From assembly GCA_033297075.1 (NCBI GenBank), contig MU858064.1, positions 298,095-362,094 on the forward strand: a DNA stretch of 64,000 nucleotides. Reading direction: 5' to 3'. Source of the stretch: Rhypophila decipiens. Its lineage: Eukaryota; Ascomycota; Sordariomycetes; Sordariales; Naviculisporaceae. The notes beneath the pieces are model-generated. The model made no database searches. It had not been told where the DNA came from and saw nothing but the letters and a program-made list of their open reading frames with translations. Positions 35,401 through 46,391 of the stretch are shown piece by piece (position 1 is the first letter of the stretch; each line of letters starts with the position of its first letter). The translations under genes and the position numbers were made by a program.

Positions 35401-37635
35401 ACTAATAGAACGAGCGAAAAGAGATGAAGCGAGTGACGCGTGGAAACCACGAAAGAATTGGAATGAAGGCGAAATAAAGGACTGAACAGGTTCACGAGAA
35501 GTGTTTTGAGGATTACTGGAAAGAAAGGGGTAGTAGGATTTGACCCCTGTCCGTCCTCAATTTAGAAAGAACTTGGCTCACGCTTTCCATCAACACGATG
35601 GGGTCATCTCGTGTAACAATGGAAGGAACGAGTGTAGGATAGTCTCCACTCTTCCTACTTATGAAGAATTAGAGAGCCGCTAGGACGTTGGCTTGGTAAG
35701 TTGCGGGTACCGTATAGCTCCCGTATTAGCAAAGATGGTATTTATTGCTTTATGTGGAAAGACTATATGCATTATACGAAGCGACTCGGCTGCGCGTAGT
35801 CATTTAGTTTATCGGTAATATAAAATATCCCAAACAAGTTCCCCTAAATCATGATGCGGGCGTTGGCTAGGCTGCTACACTCGGGAAACAAATTCTTTGC
35901 ATAAGCTCGCTTGCTGTAACGTTAATCATCTTTGTCACACTCAAAATAATGATGAGGGTGGAAGAAGGCTTTAAATAGGACGTCTGGACGATAGAGTACC
36001 TTACCTGTTAGCACCGCGTGACCGAGTTCCGGAACTTCCGGCTAATGTTGTAATCTAGTGTTATACGGATATAAACAAAAGCAAGAACGAGGGCTTCAAT
36101 AACACTTGAAGATGGCTTTGCTTGCCTCTCTTAGGCTCCATGTAAAGGAACCTTGATGTTAGAATCCCTTTCTATCACTTCGCCCCTTCGGTTGTTGTTG
36201 GTCGTTGGTTAGCCTGTGCCTCAAGAAGCTTCAAGCTCTCGATGATGTTTACAATCTGCTTACCTTGACACACTCACTTTCTCGAAGGTCCTAGAACCAG
36301 CTTAGTGAATGACAGAGCGACTGGAACAGTTGGGGAAAACACTACACTTAGACTGGTGGCTGAGCCGCTGAGGTCAGGGTCGAGCCCAGATCCGAACAAG
36401 CCAAGTTTTCTCAAGCAAAGCCAAATCAATTCAAGATGATCCAATCTAAAGAGGCTAGAAGTCTGTCAATTCAACAACCCAACAGCTGCGTCACTTGACT
36501 TAAACTGCTTAGATTACATGAACTCAGCAGGGCCACCGCATATAACCCTAACCCTAGCCCGCACAATCTTCTTTTAGGTCTTCCACTAGTTAGTTAGTTC
36601 AAGAGTTCATTTTAATCGAAGTGAACTATTTCCCAAGTCTATGACCGGGATGGGTTCAATTTGGCCTAAAGATGGGCCGACTTGACTTGAGTTGGCTTCT
36701 TGAAAATCTGTGATCCTTTGCCCTCAAAGCACCGTGAGGTTCGTCTCGGGGTCTCGAAAACACGAGGAGAAACGGTCGGCCCAGAGACTCGTCGAGATGA
36801 TCAGAGCTGTCTATGCTGAGCATAAGATAATCTACTTTGTATCCGTGCTTATTTCATGTATGCCCCTACCGCTTGGTGGCCAAGTGTTGCATGAAGACGG
36901 GAACGAGCCGCAATTAATTAAAATGGGACTCTGCTGCCGGAGCAGAGATTCCCATGGTGACAATGTAAACAATTTCAATTTACTTATTAAGAATAAATGC
37001 CTCTGCATTCTTGGGCATTCAAGAAACCAACATCAAATTGCATCATATGCTCGAGCAATTTCCAGCTTTCTCGCAAACCCGGAATCTTGTGCGGGCGTTG
37101 GACGGACGGGTTACATCGTCGGAGGAGCTGTTCACTTTAATTCCGGGGTAGCGTTCGTTCGCGCCGTTGTTCCTGCGTGAATCGTCACGAGGGGCTAAAC
37201 CCACAGGGGAATGGTGCCCCATCGCTCGCTTCGGAGCTGCGGCTCAAGATTCCTCAGCCAAGGCCTTAGCCGGTGATGGAATCTCGCAGCTCCCTCTTCC
37301 GGGTGGATCTCGACCTCTTCCTGGGCGCGTCCCGTGATCCGACTCTGAGCTCTTGTTGTTTCCCACCAAGACGGTGGCCACCCACCGATCTTTCTACATG
37401 CGGACATTGGACGACATGAGAGTGGATTCACGGACGGAACCATCGGGACCAACGGCCGTTGTGCCATGACATGTACACCAGAGATGTATATATAACCAGG
37501 ACGACGGGCCACGATGAGAGGTGAAAGGAGCTCCTCAGCTTGATTCCTGTCCAGCAAGCCAGTCATCCCTTCAAGTTGTGCTTCAGTCAGCCCCGAGTCG
37601 TTCATTCGTTCTCACAACTTCAATCCTGCGACAAG
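35401..37635. other. AT-rich intergenic region, possible transposon relic
   Basis: 2.2 kb without a supported gene. The 35.7-36.7 kb part is visibly AT-richer than the flanks and contains a possible degenerate LTR (from 36006) and a short telomere-like motif (TAACCCTAACCCTA, 36543-36556). The right end includes the GH6 promoter and leader. Confidence 0.55.
36006..36270. mobile_element. Possible degenerate solo LTR
   Basis: It begins TGTTAG and has a TATA-like ATATAAACAAAAG about 70 bases in. This is followed by a GGCTTCAATAACACTTGAAG stretch like transcription-start regions of fungal copia-type LTRs. The right boundary is unclear. I could not find a convincing CA-ending or matching target-site duplication. 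Tentative. Confidence 0.25.
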
Positions 37636-38840
37636 ATGAAGGCCACCACTGCCCTCGTCGCTGCCCTCTCGGCGGCCGGCGCCGTCAGCGCCCACCCTTC
37701 GGGCCCCAAGGCGCCCAAGGACGTCAACCCTTTCATCGGCAAGCAGTACTTTGTCAACCCCGAGTGGACCGGCAAGCTCGAGCAGACCCGCGCTGCTTTC
37801 CTCGCCCAGGGCGACAAGGTCAACGCGGCCAACGTCAAGAAGGTGCAGAAGGTCAGCACCTTCGTGTGGGTTTCCCGTCTCTCGGAGCTTTCCCGCATCG
37901 ACGACGCCATCAAGGAGGCCCGCAAGGTGCAGCGCAGAACTGGCAAGAAGCAGATCATTGGTCTGGTCCTGTACAACCTCCCCGACCGTGACTGCTCGGC
38001 TGGCGAGTCGGCCGGTGAGCTCAAGAGCGACGAGAACGGCCTTGAGCGCTACAAGGAGGAGTTCATCAAGCCCTATGCCAAGAAGCTCGCGGCTGCTCCC
38101 GATCTGAGCTTCGCCGTCGTGCTCGAGCCCGATTCGCTCGGCAATCTTGTTACCAACATGGGCATTCCCCAGTGCGAGAAGGCGGCCCCCATCTACACGG
38201 CGGGCATCGCGCACGCCATCAAGAGCCTCCAGTACAAGCACGTCAGCTTGTACATTGATGCTGCCCACGGTGGCTGGCTGGGATGGAACGACAACCTCCC
38301 TCTTGGTAAGTGACGGCTTCTGCCATGCAAATAATATACAGACGCTAACCCCTCATGACATTGCCAACAGCTGCCAAAGAGTTCGCCAAGGTCGTCCAGC
38401 TTGCGGGCAAGGGCAAGAACAAGATCCGTGGTTTCTCGACCAACGTGTCCAACTACAACCCCTACAACGCCACCATCCGCGAGAACTACACCGAGTGGTC
38501 CAACTCTTGGGACGAGTCCAACTACGCGACCTCCCTTACGCCCTTCCTCGAGGCCGAGGGTCTCCCGGCCCACTTCATCGTCGACCAGGGCCGTGTCGGT
38601 CTCTATGGCGCCCGTGAGGAGTGGGGTGAGTGGTGCAACGTCGAGGCTGGCTTCGGTCAGGTCCCCACCACCAAGACCAACAACACCGTCGTCGACAGCA
38701 TCGTCTGGATCAAGCCCGGCGGCGAGTCCGATGGCGAGTGCGGCATGGCCGGTGCCCCTCGTGCTGGATTCTGGTTCGACGAGTATGTCCAGATGTTGGT
38801 CAAGAACGCCCATCCTTCCGTTCTTTCCATCAGGGCTTAG
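37636..38840 (+). CDS. Secreted GH6 cellobiohydrolase/endoglucanase without CBM
   Basis: Two exons, 37636-38305 and 38371-38840, with a 65-base intron (GTAAGT...ACAG), giving 379 residues. A signal peptide (about 1-19) is followed almost directly by the GH6 barrel. There is no CBM1 module or Ser/Thr linker as in Trichoderma Cel6A. Catalytic elements are intact: PDRDC with the proton-network Asp119, LEPDSLGNLVTN with the general acid Asp166, FSTNVSNYNPYN, HFIVDQGR and WIKPGGESDG with Asp344 (matching D401 of Cel6A). It cleaves cellulose from the non-reducing end, or internally if the loops are open. Without a CBM it probably acts on soluble or amorphous substrate. It faces a GMC oxidoreductase gene 485 bases away. 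Confidence 0.96.
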
Positions 38841-39325
38841 AGAATAGAATGTCTTGGACTGGAGATATTAGACTAGAGAGATATCCATCTCACATTCTTC
38901 TGTATATACTTGAATAAAAACAATATCTAGTTGATAGACCAACTTGCTTTTGATCTATAACATGTCATGCCCTGTACATGTAACTACAAGGTGAAATCCT
39001 CATTGGGGAGCCGTGAATGGATGTGTCAACAAAGCTTGTTCCAAACAACAATGTATTCCACAATGTTGGGAGCTGGACAAGCATGAAAAGGACAGCGACT
39101 TGGTAATACACATCTTGCTTTCCAAGTGACAACGAAATAGATGCGACATAGGCCCTTTGTATCCATGAGGATCAATAACGAGAAGATACGACATATAGCT
39201 AATTGCTCTGACTGGCTTGAATATTTACAAGAAAATTACGTGTATATTATTAAATGCTACTATGTCTTTGTGTGTGCTGCCTGTATATTGGTTCTATGGC
39301 AATTGATATCAGTCATCCCAGACCA
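38841..39325. other. Convergent 3' region between GH6 and GMC genes
   Basis: 485 AT-rich bases between two stop codons, presumably shared 3' UTR and terminator sequence. One TACATGTA palindrome lies at 38975. No gene is seen. Confidence 0.7.
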
Positions 39326-41536
39326 TTATTCGGGTTTCTTCGCATCCTCCAAGATGGCCTCGGACCCCTTTTGACCGACCATGAATGTCGGCAAGACTGG
39401 GAAACCGCCCGGAGCAACAGGGAAAACACTGGCGTCCACGACCCTCAAATCCTTGACCCCAAAAACGCGGAACTTGCTGTCCACCACAGCCATGCGATCG
39501 CTCTTCTTGCCAATCTTGCATGTTCCGACAGGATGATGTCCAAACGTCTGCTCGTAGATGAACTTGCGGTCTTCCTCGGGATCTTTGCAATATCCCTGGG
39601 CATCGATGCCCGCGTTGCAGGGCGGCTCGGTGGGAGTGACGGGTCCGTACGGGGCAGGGAGGGAAGCAAAGACACGGCGGACCCAGGCCACCGAGTCGAT
39701 CATGGCACCCATGTCGACGTCTCCTCCTGTGGGTGACTCGTATTGTCGAATGTTGATATCTGGCATGTCGGTTGGGTCTGTGGATTTGATACGAACGTAT
39801 CCGGCGTTGTTCTGGACGTTCATGCGGGCGAGAGAACGCCACATTGTGTCGGCCGTGTCGGCAAAGGGGTAGTTGGAAGCCGGTGGGGAGAAGCCGCGGA
39901 AGACTCCAGGGGGACTGAGATTTTTCATGTTTGATGTTAGTGCTTCACACTGAATGAGATGAGAGTCGAGGAGGAAAAGACTCACGCAAAGGTAATGACA
40001 TCACGATTTCCGTCTGGGCTGTGGCCAGACTTGAAAAAGGCACACTCGCTATTGCCAGAAGGATCCGTGTATGGCCCGGTTCCCTGCTCGAATTGAGCAA
40101 GACACGGGTCACCGGGAGCGCCGAAAGTGCACTGAGCCCAGGCAGGGCTACCGGGCAGGGCAGTGATGTTGACGGGGCTGAGACCGGCCACTGGAAGTTC
40201 CTGGTTGTCACGGAGACCCTCACCGACGCCCGGGAGGTCGACGATGACGGGAATACCGAGAGACCGGAGGAGCTTGGCATCGCCGATACCGCTGAGCTGG
40301 AGAAGCTGGGGTGTGTTGAACACGCCCCCGCTGAGGATGACCTCTTTGCGGGCATAAGCACGCTTCAGGGTGCCCTTGGGGGCGGTGCTGCGGCTGTACT
40401 GCCACGAACCACTGTACACACCGGCACCTTGGAGATACTCGACACCCCTGGCGCGTGGCGAAGACTTGGACTTGTCAAAGAGAACCTTGGTAGCCAGAGA
40501 CTCGAGAGCAAGGGTAAGCTTGGAGGTGCTGGCAACGGTGCTCTTGACAAGATCACGAGAGGTCCAGCGACGACCATTGTTGTTGTTGTGGTTGGGCAGT
40601 CCAAAGGGCTCAGCAACCGTGTCACGAGTCGCGCCCAGGAAGTTGGCATCGCGCTCGAGATAATCCAGAATAGCAGCCTCGTCGACCTCCTTTCCGGTAA
40701 GGTCCTCGGCAAACTGGGTCAACAAGGCAAGACGGCCGGGCTGGGAGAGGTAGTACTTCGAGTCTCCCTGTCCCATGTTCAGGAAACCGTCAAAGCCGTG
40801 GCCAGCTGTAGACTCGTTGGGGCGGAGGTACAGATTCTTTTCGATGGTCTGGAAAACCCGTCTCATGCTCGCGGCGCTGTGACACTTGTTAGTATCCCAT
40901 ACCACGTATGTTGACCTGGACAGGGGGGCAGCCAACTGACTTCCAGCTGCTGTCGCCAGAGATGGCTGCAATGGCATCCCAATCAGCATCGTTGGGAAGA
41001 ACCGACGCCATGGCGTTCACGATGGCACTTCCACCCAGGGTAGCTCCACGAGGGTACCTAGCATTCGAGTCAGACCTTGTTAGCATATCTGTTTGACTTT
41101 GCCGGCATCTCTTCAAGCTGACTCACCAAATGCCCTTGAGCTCTGCACCAGCAGGTGCCTGCGATTTGGGACCGATCCAGAATTCTCCATTGGGCAAAGC
41201 CCAGGTGAGAAGTCGGTACCGGCCCTCAACCTCGGGATCAGTGTGGTGCTTGACGTAGAAAGACCACTGAAGTTCGAGCTTTTGGGGGTAGTAGAGGGCA
41301 TTGACATAGGTCGAGACCTCGTTGCTGGCGTCGGTGCCGGCCTCGATCAGCAAGACGGTGTGTCCGGCAAGAGCAAGGTTGCTGGCGACAACACCACCGC
41401 CCGGTCCGGATCCGACGACGATATAGTCGTAGACATTATTGGGGGCACACTTGCCGGCAGAGACAGAACCAGAAGCAGAAAAGAGCGTCAGGGCCAGAGA
41501 GGCCAGTAAAGAGCGGCTGAGGTCAGAGAACAACAT
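39326..41536 (-). CDS. Secreted GMC-family FAD oxidoreductase
   Basis: Four exons on the minus strand: 41536-41127, 41057-40941, 40876-39986 and 39914-39326, giving 668 residues. Introns of 69, 64 and 71 bases include a TACTAAC branch in the second. A signal peptide spans about 1-27. The FAD-binding GSGPGGG is at 42-48, followed by LIEAG. The GMC signature region [11 protein letters not shown] is near 141-150, and the second GMC signature [16 protein letters not shown] is in the middle. The catalytic His lies in [10 protein letters not shown] (H599/H600). The usual second catalytic His/Asn near the C-terminus is replaced by Phe in [16 protein letters not shown], a variant I associate with one fungal GMC clade. 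The substrate (alcohol, sugar or choline-like) is unknown. O2-dependent H2O2 production outside the cell is plausible. Confidence 0.93.
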
Positions 41537-44409
41537 GTTTGGTTCTCCCGTCTCGGTAAAGCGAATGGATGGTGTGCTGTCTCACAACAAAGGAAGGAGG
41601 ACGACGGAGGGACCGAAAAGTTCACAAAGCTCGATACAGTGCAACGCTCGCGTATTTGTTCAGTCTTTCGGAGGATTTGGAACCCTCCGTACAGTACTCC
41701 GTATCGCGTGGAAGTCCCCCTGATCCAATGCAAGGACCCTTGCTCGAGGTAGCAACAACAAGGTACTAGTGCACAAAGTGGTGGGAACTGCTGGAGTTCT
41801 GCTTGGCAGACCTGTCTGGTGGTACTGAGAAGTCTCCGTGGGAAAGTATCATAACAGTGTCGTTCAAGGATATCAGCAGACGAATGCCGGTTTCCGGTGG
41901 GTTGATTGATGATATTTTTCTAGCAGAAGGGGAAAGCCTGGAAAGGCTTGTGAGAGAAGTAGGTTCTGCCAAGCACACATGCTGGGCCTTGCTTCAGAGT
42001 GGGCCTTCCGGGTGTTGGGAACTTGGACGAAGGGGAGTTTATAAAGGTTGATTTGTGGGTGTATTATTCTCGATCTTGATGCTAGAGTTCTGCCGTGGTA
42101 ATATCAAGGTCAACACTTTGGAAGCAGTGATATTATAGCGGTGCTACGTTGATATGCAGTTGGTTGATGCCCTGCCTGAATGGGTAATCATGTCCACGTT
42201 GCTATTCCCGCGCAAAGGATTTGAACCAACAGAACTAAGCTTTGGCAGCAGAGAGGAGCAATATTGTTACCGGAGAGACCAAGAACCACCGTCCCTGGCA
42301 GCTGGCTATTGCTTGTTCTCTGCAGGACCATCGCATGCATCTGAGCCGCCGGGCAGGCAACAAGATCGGCAGTCGATATTACTGTCTCGGTACTCGGCAC
42401 TTTGAGCTCGTTGCCGGCCGGCCGGCCATTGTGTCGGTCGTGCTGGTGAGTTTACATGAGGCCCGATGGGGGTGAAAGGGCACCCGGAACTGATGTCGCT
42501 CTCCCGCTTCTTCCCGTTTCTTGGCCAGCCCCTAGCGCGGTATCCGTGGAGACGACTTGCCCCTTTTCGGGCGAGGAGGTAATTTGATTAGCCATCCGTA
42601 CTCCGTAGACTCCACTAAACAAGGGATAACACAAATCAAGTCAAATTAGCCTAGAAAAGTTCAAATCAAATTAAGTCAGACCCCTAATTTGATTCGATTT
42701 GCTTTGTGTTAGGCCTTGCCACTAGAACTGTGGAACACTACTCCGCAATCGACAGCAGGGTCCAGATCGCGATGATCGGATCGATAGGCAAATCCTTGGT
42801 GACCTGCTGGCTGATTCTCTGTCCTCGCACTTGCCCTTACATAATTCTAAGTTGTTCTTCCAAGACTTGCTACCTGCTACGGACGGATTGTGCTTCAGGT
42901 CAGATGGTGACCTTGTGAGAGCACAAAGAAAGAGGAAGAAGGAGGAAATATGAACAGGTCCAAGCTTGATACAGTCCGGGCCGGGTATTCCTCCCTCCTA
43001 CGAGTATCTGTGCCTTGCAGATTTCGCCAAGGTCTGAAATTATGGTTCCGAGGCAGTTTTCGCGGGACCAGTTCCATCTTCTGTGTCTTGTTCACAAGAG
43101 ACTAGCCCCGTTAGTGATAACGTCCTCGCCAACAGCTCGCGAGGATGTGCCTAGGCCAAGCGAAGGAAGTCGTCAGACTTTTGGAGGCTTGGACTTGGCT
43201 GCCTGAGCCGCGAGTGGAGCCAGTCCAATATGAAATCCGAGATTTCAGGAAAGAAGGCAAATTCATTGCTCAACTGAATCCCACTAGTTCGTCTCGAAAT
43301 ACACCACTGTTAGGCCTCCGATGTAGCGCTATAACGCTTGGGAAAACGGTTCTCGGGTGTGATATCCGTGCCGCTCCTCGCTAGTATTTCCGGGATTATA
43401 CTAGTCTAGTCGTCACGTCACTTGGAAAACGGTGTGAATCCTTGTGCTTGCTTCATAGTTTCGAGGAAGAGAATAAAGACTCCGGGTGTAAAGTTTACCT
43501 AGGTAGTGTTATGAGGTTTGGCATGGCATTGTCAGATCTTTCAATAACCTAATAACAACCGTCGAAATAAAGGATTCCATCATGTTAGGTTTGCGGAGTG
43601 TCTAAAGGAGCAAGAACCTCAATATCAAGTACAGAAGAAGAGCAGAGAAAGGTGCCAAGTCGTATCTCCATGCTCCATAGACCGTAACCCACCTCTTCCA
43701 TAATTACCGTCGTTCACCTTGTTGGTCCCTTTCTCCTGTGAAGTCGTCAGAGCCAAGGCTTTACGCTAACCGTGTAGAGAAGCAACAACCAAACATTGGG
43801 TCTCTCACAATGATACCTCATTCTGCGCTGCCCGGCTTCCTGCCCTGAAGCGGGTCTCAAGTGCGGTCAAGCAAAGGAGTAGAGCAAATTTGGATCAACG
43901 GCCTTGGCCTGGACAAACGGGCTGCTTCCCCGGTCGGCGGGCCGTGACAAAGTTGACTTGTCAAGCCTTGTACCCAGTGCAGAATTTGGTCCTGCTGAAA
44001 CATAGAAGCATGCACGGATCTGAGAGGAAGGGAGCATGTCATATCCACTGACACTCCATGTCAGATTGTCAGTAGTAATTATCTGCATGTGGGATCAATC
44101 GAGTGATTCATCCGCCTTGCAGATATTGTTCAGTCCATCCATGGTAACTACTCTGTATATCTCCGAGTCCTTGAAAGCGCAGGAGAACCATGTCAACTCA
44201 AACTCATGCACCCGACTGGGCACCCATAAGCTGAGTACCGGGAACTATGTTGTTCGGTACCACTCACCGTCACATCCTAGGAGAATAACATCTTGATCAC
44301 GTCCTTCATTAGCATTCACTTTGTTCTTTTTATTTCCCTAGTTATTCCCCCGACGCTCGTTCCAGATACTACCACCGATCGATCTTAGCCGCAAGATCGA
44401 CCGTTCACC
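41537..44409. other. Intergenic region with an inverted repeat
   Basis: 2.9 kb without a supported gene. Open frames are all below 90 codons and look random. It holds the GMC promoter at its left end and an AT-rich inverted repeat near 42632-42701. A B-box-like GGTTCAAATCC on the minus strand near 42230 has no tRNA fold around it. Confidence 0.6.
42632..42701. repeat. AT-rich inverted repeat, MITE-like remnant
   Basis: CAAATCAAGTCAAATTAG (42632-42649) is the reverse complement, with two mismatches, of CTAATTTGATTCGATTTG (42684-42701). Flanks TAACACAA and TTGTGTTA extend the symmetry after a small indel. The central 34 bases are non-coding. Confidence 0.75.
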
Positions 44410-45762
44410 ATGTCCCTCAACGTGACGGGACATCCTCCGGAACTTCCCCAGCAATCGTTAGACCTTTCGACGTACCCGACCACTGGTCTCCAACAATTTG
44501 GCTTGTTCATCATCATCTTCTTCCCCGCCGTTTCGGTGCTCCTCGTCTCGCTGCGCGTCTACGACCGGTTGACGACACGGTCCTTTGGACTCGATGATGG
44601 CTTCATTGCTCTTGCTACGGTAGGTTTCGATTGCCACTAGTGGAAGCGTTTCAAAGTTGTTGGATAGACGACTGACGCAATGGCCTTGCTAGCTCCTGGC
44701 GGCCGTCCAGGCTGTCTTTTCTTACGCCATGATGAAGATGATGTATCTCGGCATCCATGTATGGGACGTCCCTCCGCCCGGGACGTATGATCCAACTCGA
44801 GGGAAGATTCTCAACTACATCGTCGTCATGTTGTACAATCCCGAACTGGCACTGGTCAAATCCTCTGTCCTCTTTTTCCTGCTCCGACTGGGCGGCCACC
44901 AGCTTTACCTCCGGAGGAGCATCCAGATCCTGAACTGGTCCAACATTGCCCTCATGATTGCAATCTTGTTTGCTTCCATCTTTACGTGCGTCCCGGTTCA
45001 CAAATACTGGACTGCCGATGTTCCGGGCCGTTGCAATGACGAGCAGGCGCAATACCTGGTCACGTCGGGATTGACAGTGCTCACGGATGTGCTTGTGCTC
45101 ATCATACCCATCAAGATTGTGATTGGGCTTCAGGTGGCGCCCAAGATGAAGATTATTCTCATTTGTGTTCTTTGCTCTGGTATTGTGTAGGTCTCCCCCA
45201 TCTAAGCAACTCGTCAAGGTTTCTGGCTAACAAGATTTCATTTTTCAGCGTCACCGTCTTTAGCATCCTCCGCATGGCCATGCTCTACAAACTGTACAAC
45301 CCCGACCCGTTCATCCCGGGCGTGTCGGACCCAACGTACAACATTGGCTTCGTCTATTCGACGGTAGAATGCAATCTAGCCATCATAACAGCCACCATCC
45401 CGCCGCTTCACGGCCTCCTTCGCCGCTGGTTCCCCCGAGTCTTCCAACTCTCGACGACCAAAAACTCGGGCTACAACCGAAGCAGCGTCTTCAAGGGCAA
45501 CGGATACACGGGCGGATCTCGCGGCGGCGCATTGCAGACGATCGGGGGTTCAGGGGGAGGAGTAGCGCTCAAAGACCTCAAGAGTCCCAAAGGATCAGCA
45601 CACACCCGGCTCAACAGTTTGACCAACAGCGAAGAGGAGATCCTGGGCAAGGATCGGATCATTACGAGGACCACGTCGGTGCACATATCTTATGAGAGTG
45701 GAGGAGAGACCACGAAAGGAGAGAAGAACGGCCAAGTCCAGCAGTACGGGTTGGGGTACTGA
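44410..45762 (+). CDS. Rhodopsin-domain (SAT4/PTH11-like) integral membrane protein 2
   Basis: Three exons, 44410-44619, 44693-45186 and 45249-45762, giving 405 residues. Introns are 73 and 62 bases, and the second ends in a strong TTTTTCAG. Seven hydrophobic segments occupy about residues 25-300. Family landmarks include LRVYDRLTTRSFGLDDGFI after TM1, LGIHVWDVPP, LALVKSSVLFFLLRLG, CVPVHKYWTADVPGRC in the extracellular loop and STVECNLAIITATIPPL in the last TM. The cytosolic tail from about 310 is Gly/Ser/Lys-rich and disordered. Plasma-membrane location and a sensor-type role are inferred from PTH11-like relatives, and the ligand is unknown. It is not a recent duplicate of the other two rhodopsin-domain proteins here. 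Confidence 0.9.
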
Positions 45763-46391
45763 ATCCAGGATGGGGACCTAGACAGGCTGTATGTTCAAGT
45801 TGCTCGGGAAATCAATTCCAAACTGCTATCCCGAGACTGTGGATTCAACGATATGCTGCACCTGCTTCATTGTTGTCTCTGTCCATGTTCGTGTTCAATG
45901 TGGGTGGTTCAAGTTGGTGAGAGATTTTTGTGAATCGGTTATGGCAACCCATCTGGGCTTAGCGTCGTGAAGGATGCTCGGGTCAAGCTTCCGGTTATTT
46001 CAGCTGCCTTGTAAGGACTGGCGGTGATGTGACCAAAGACTCGTTTTCGGGTTCCTGGCCTGCCTGGTCCAACCAGTGGTTCGTCAAGGGGATGAAAAGC
46101 CAAGAAGCCAAGAAGTCAATCCCTACCAAAACGGTGAAAAGTTGTACCGACACGTAGCTACCGGACATGAGAGCTGCAGGCTTATCGACGTGCTGCAATC
46201 TTTACCCGTCGAGCTGTGCCCTTTGCTTGAACAGCAAGGACCAGAGAGGCAGGTGAAGACGCGGAGGTGCATGGGCGGTGGACGGGGTCTCGCGAAGTGT
46301 TCCTGATTGTAGAGGATACGAAACTATAAAGTAGAGAGTTAGTAAAGGAGTTGAACTTCCGGAAACGAAGGTCCTGGTATAATCAATAGCA
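45763..46391. other. Intergenic region before the amine oxidase gene
   Basis: 629 bases with the 3' flank of the rhodopsin-domain gene and the promoter of the oxidase. Nothing else is recognised. Confidence 0.65.

Noticed and set aside
40021..40914. 297-codon open frame antisense to the GMC gene
   Set aside because: It is a shadow of the third GMC exon, and the GMC motifs on the other strand are decisive.
42210..42240. tRNA B-box-like GGTTCAAATCC on the minus strand
   Set aside because: The flanking bases do not form a T stem, and there is no A box or acceptor stem at the right distance.
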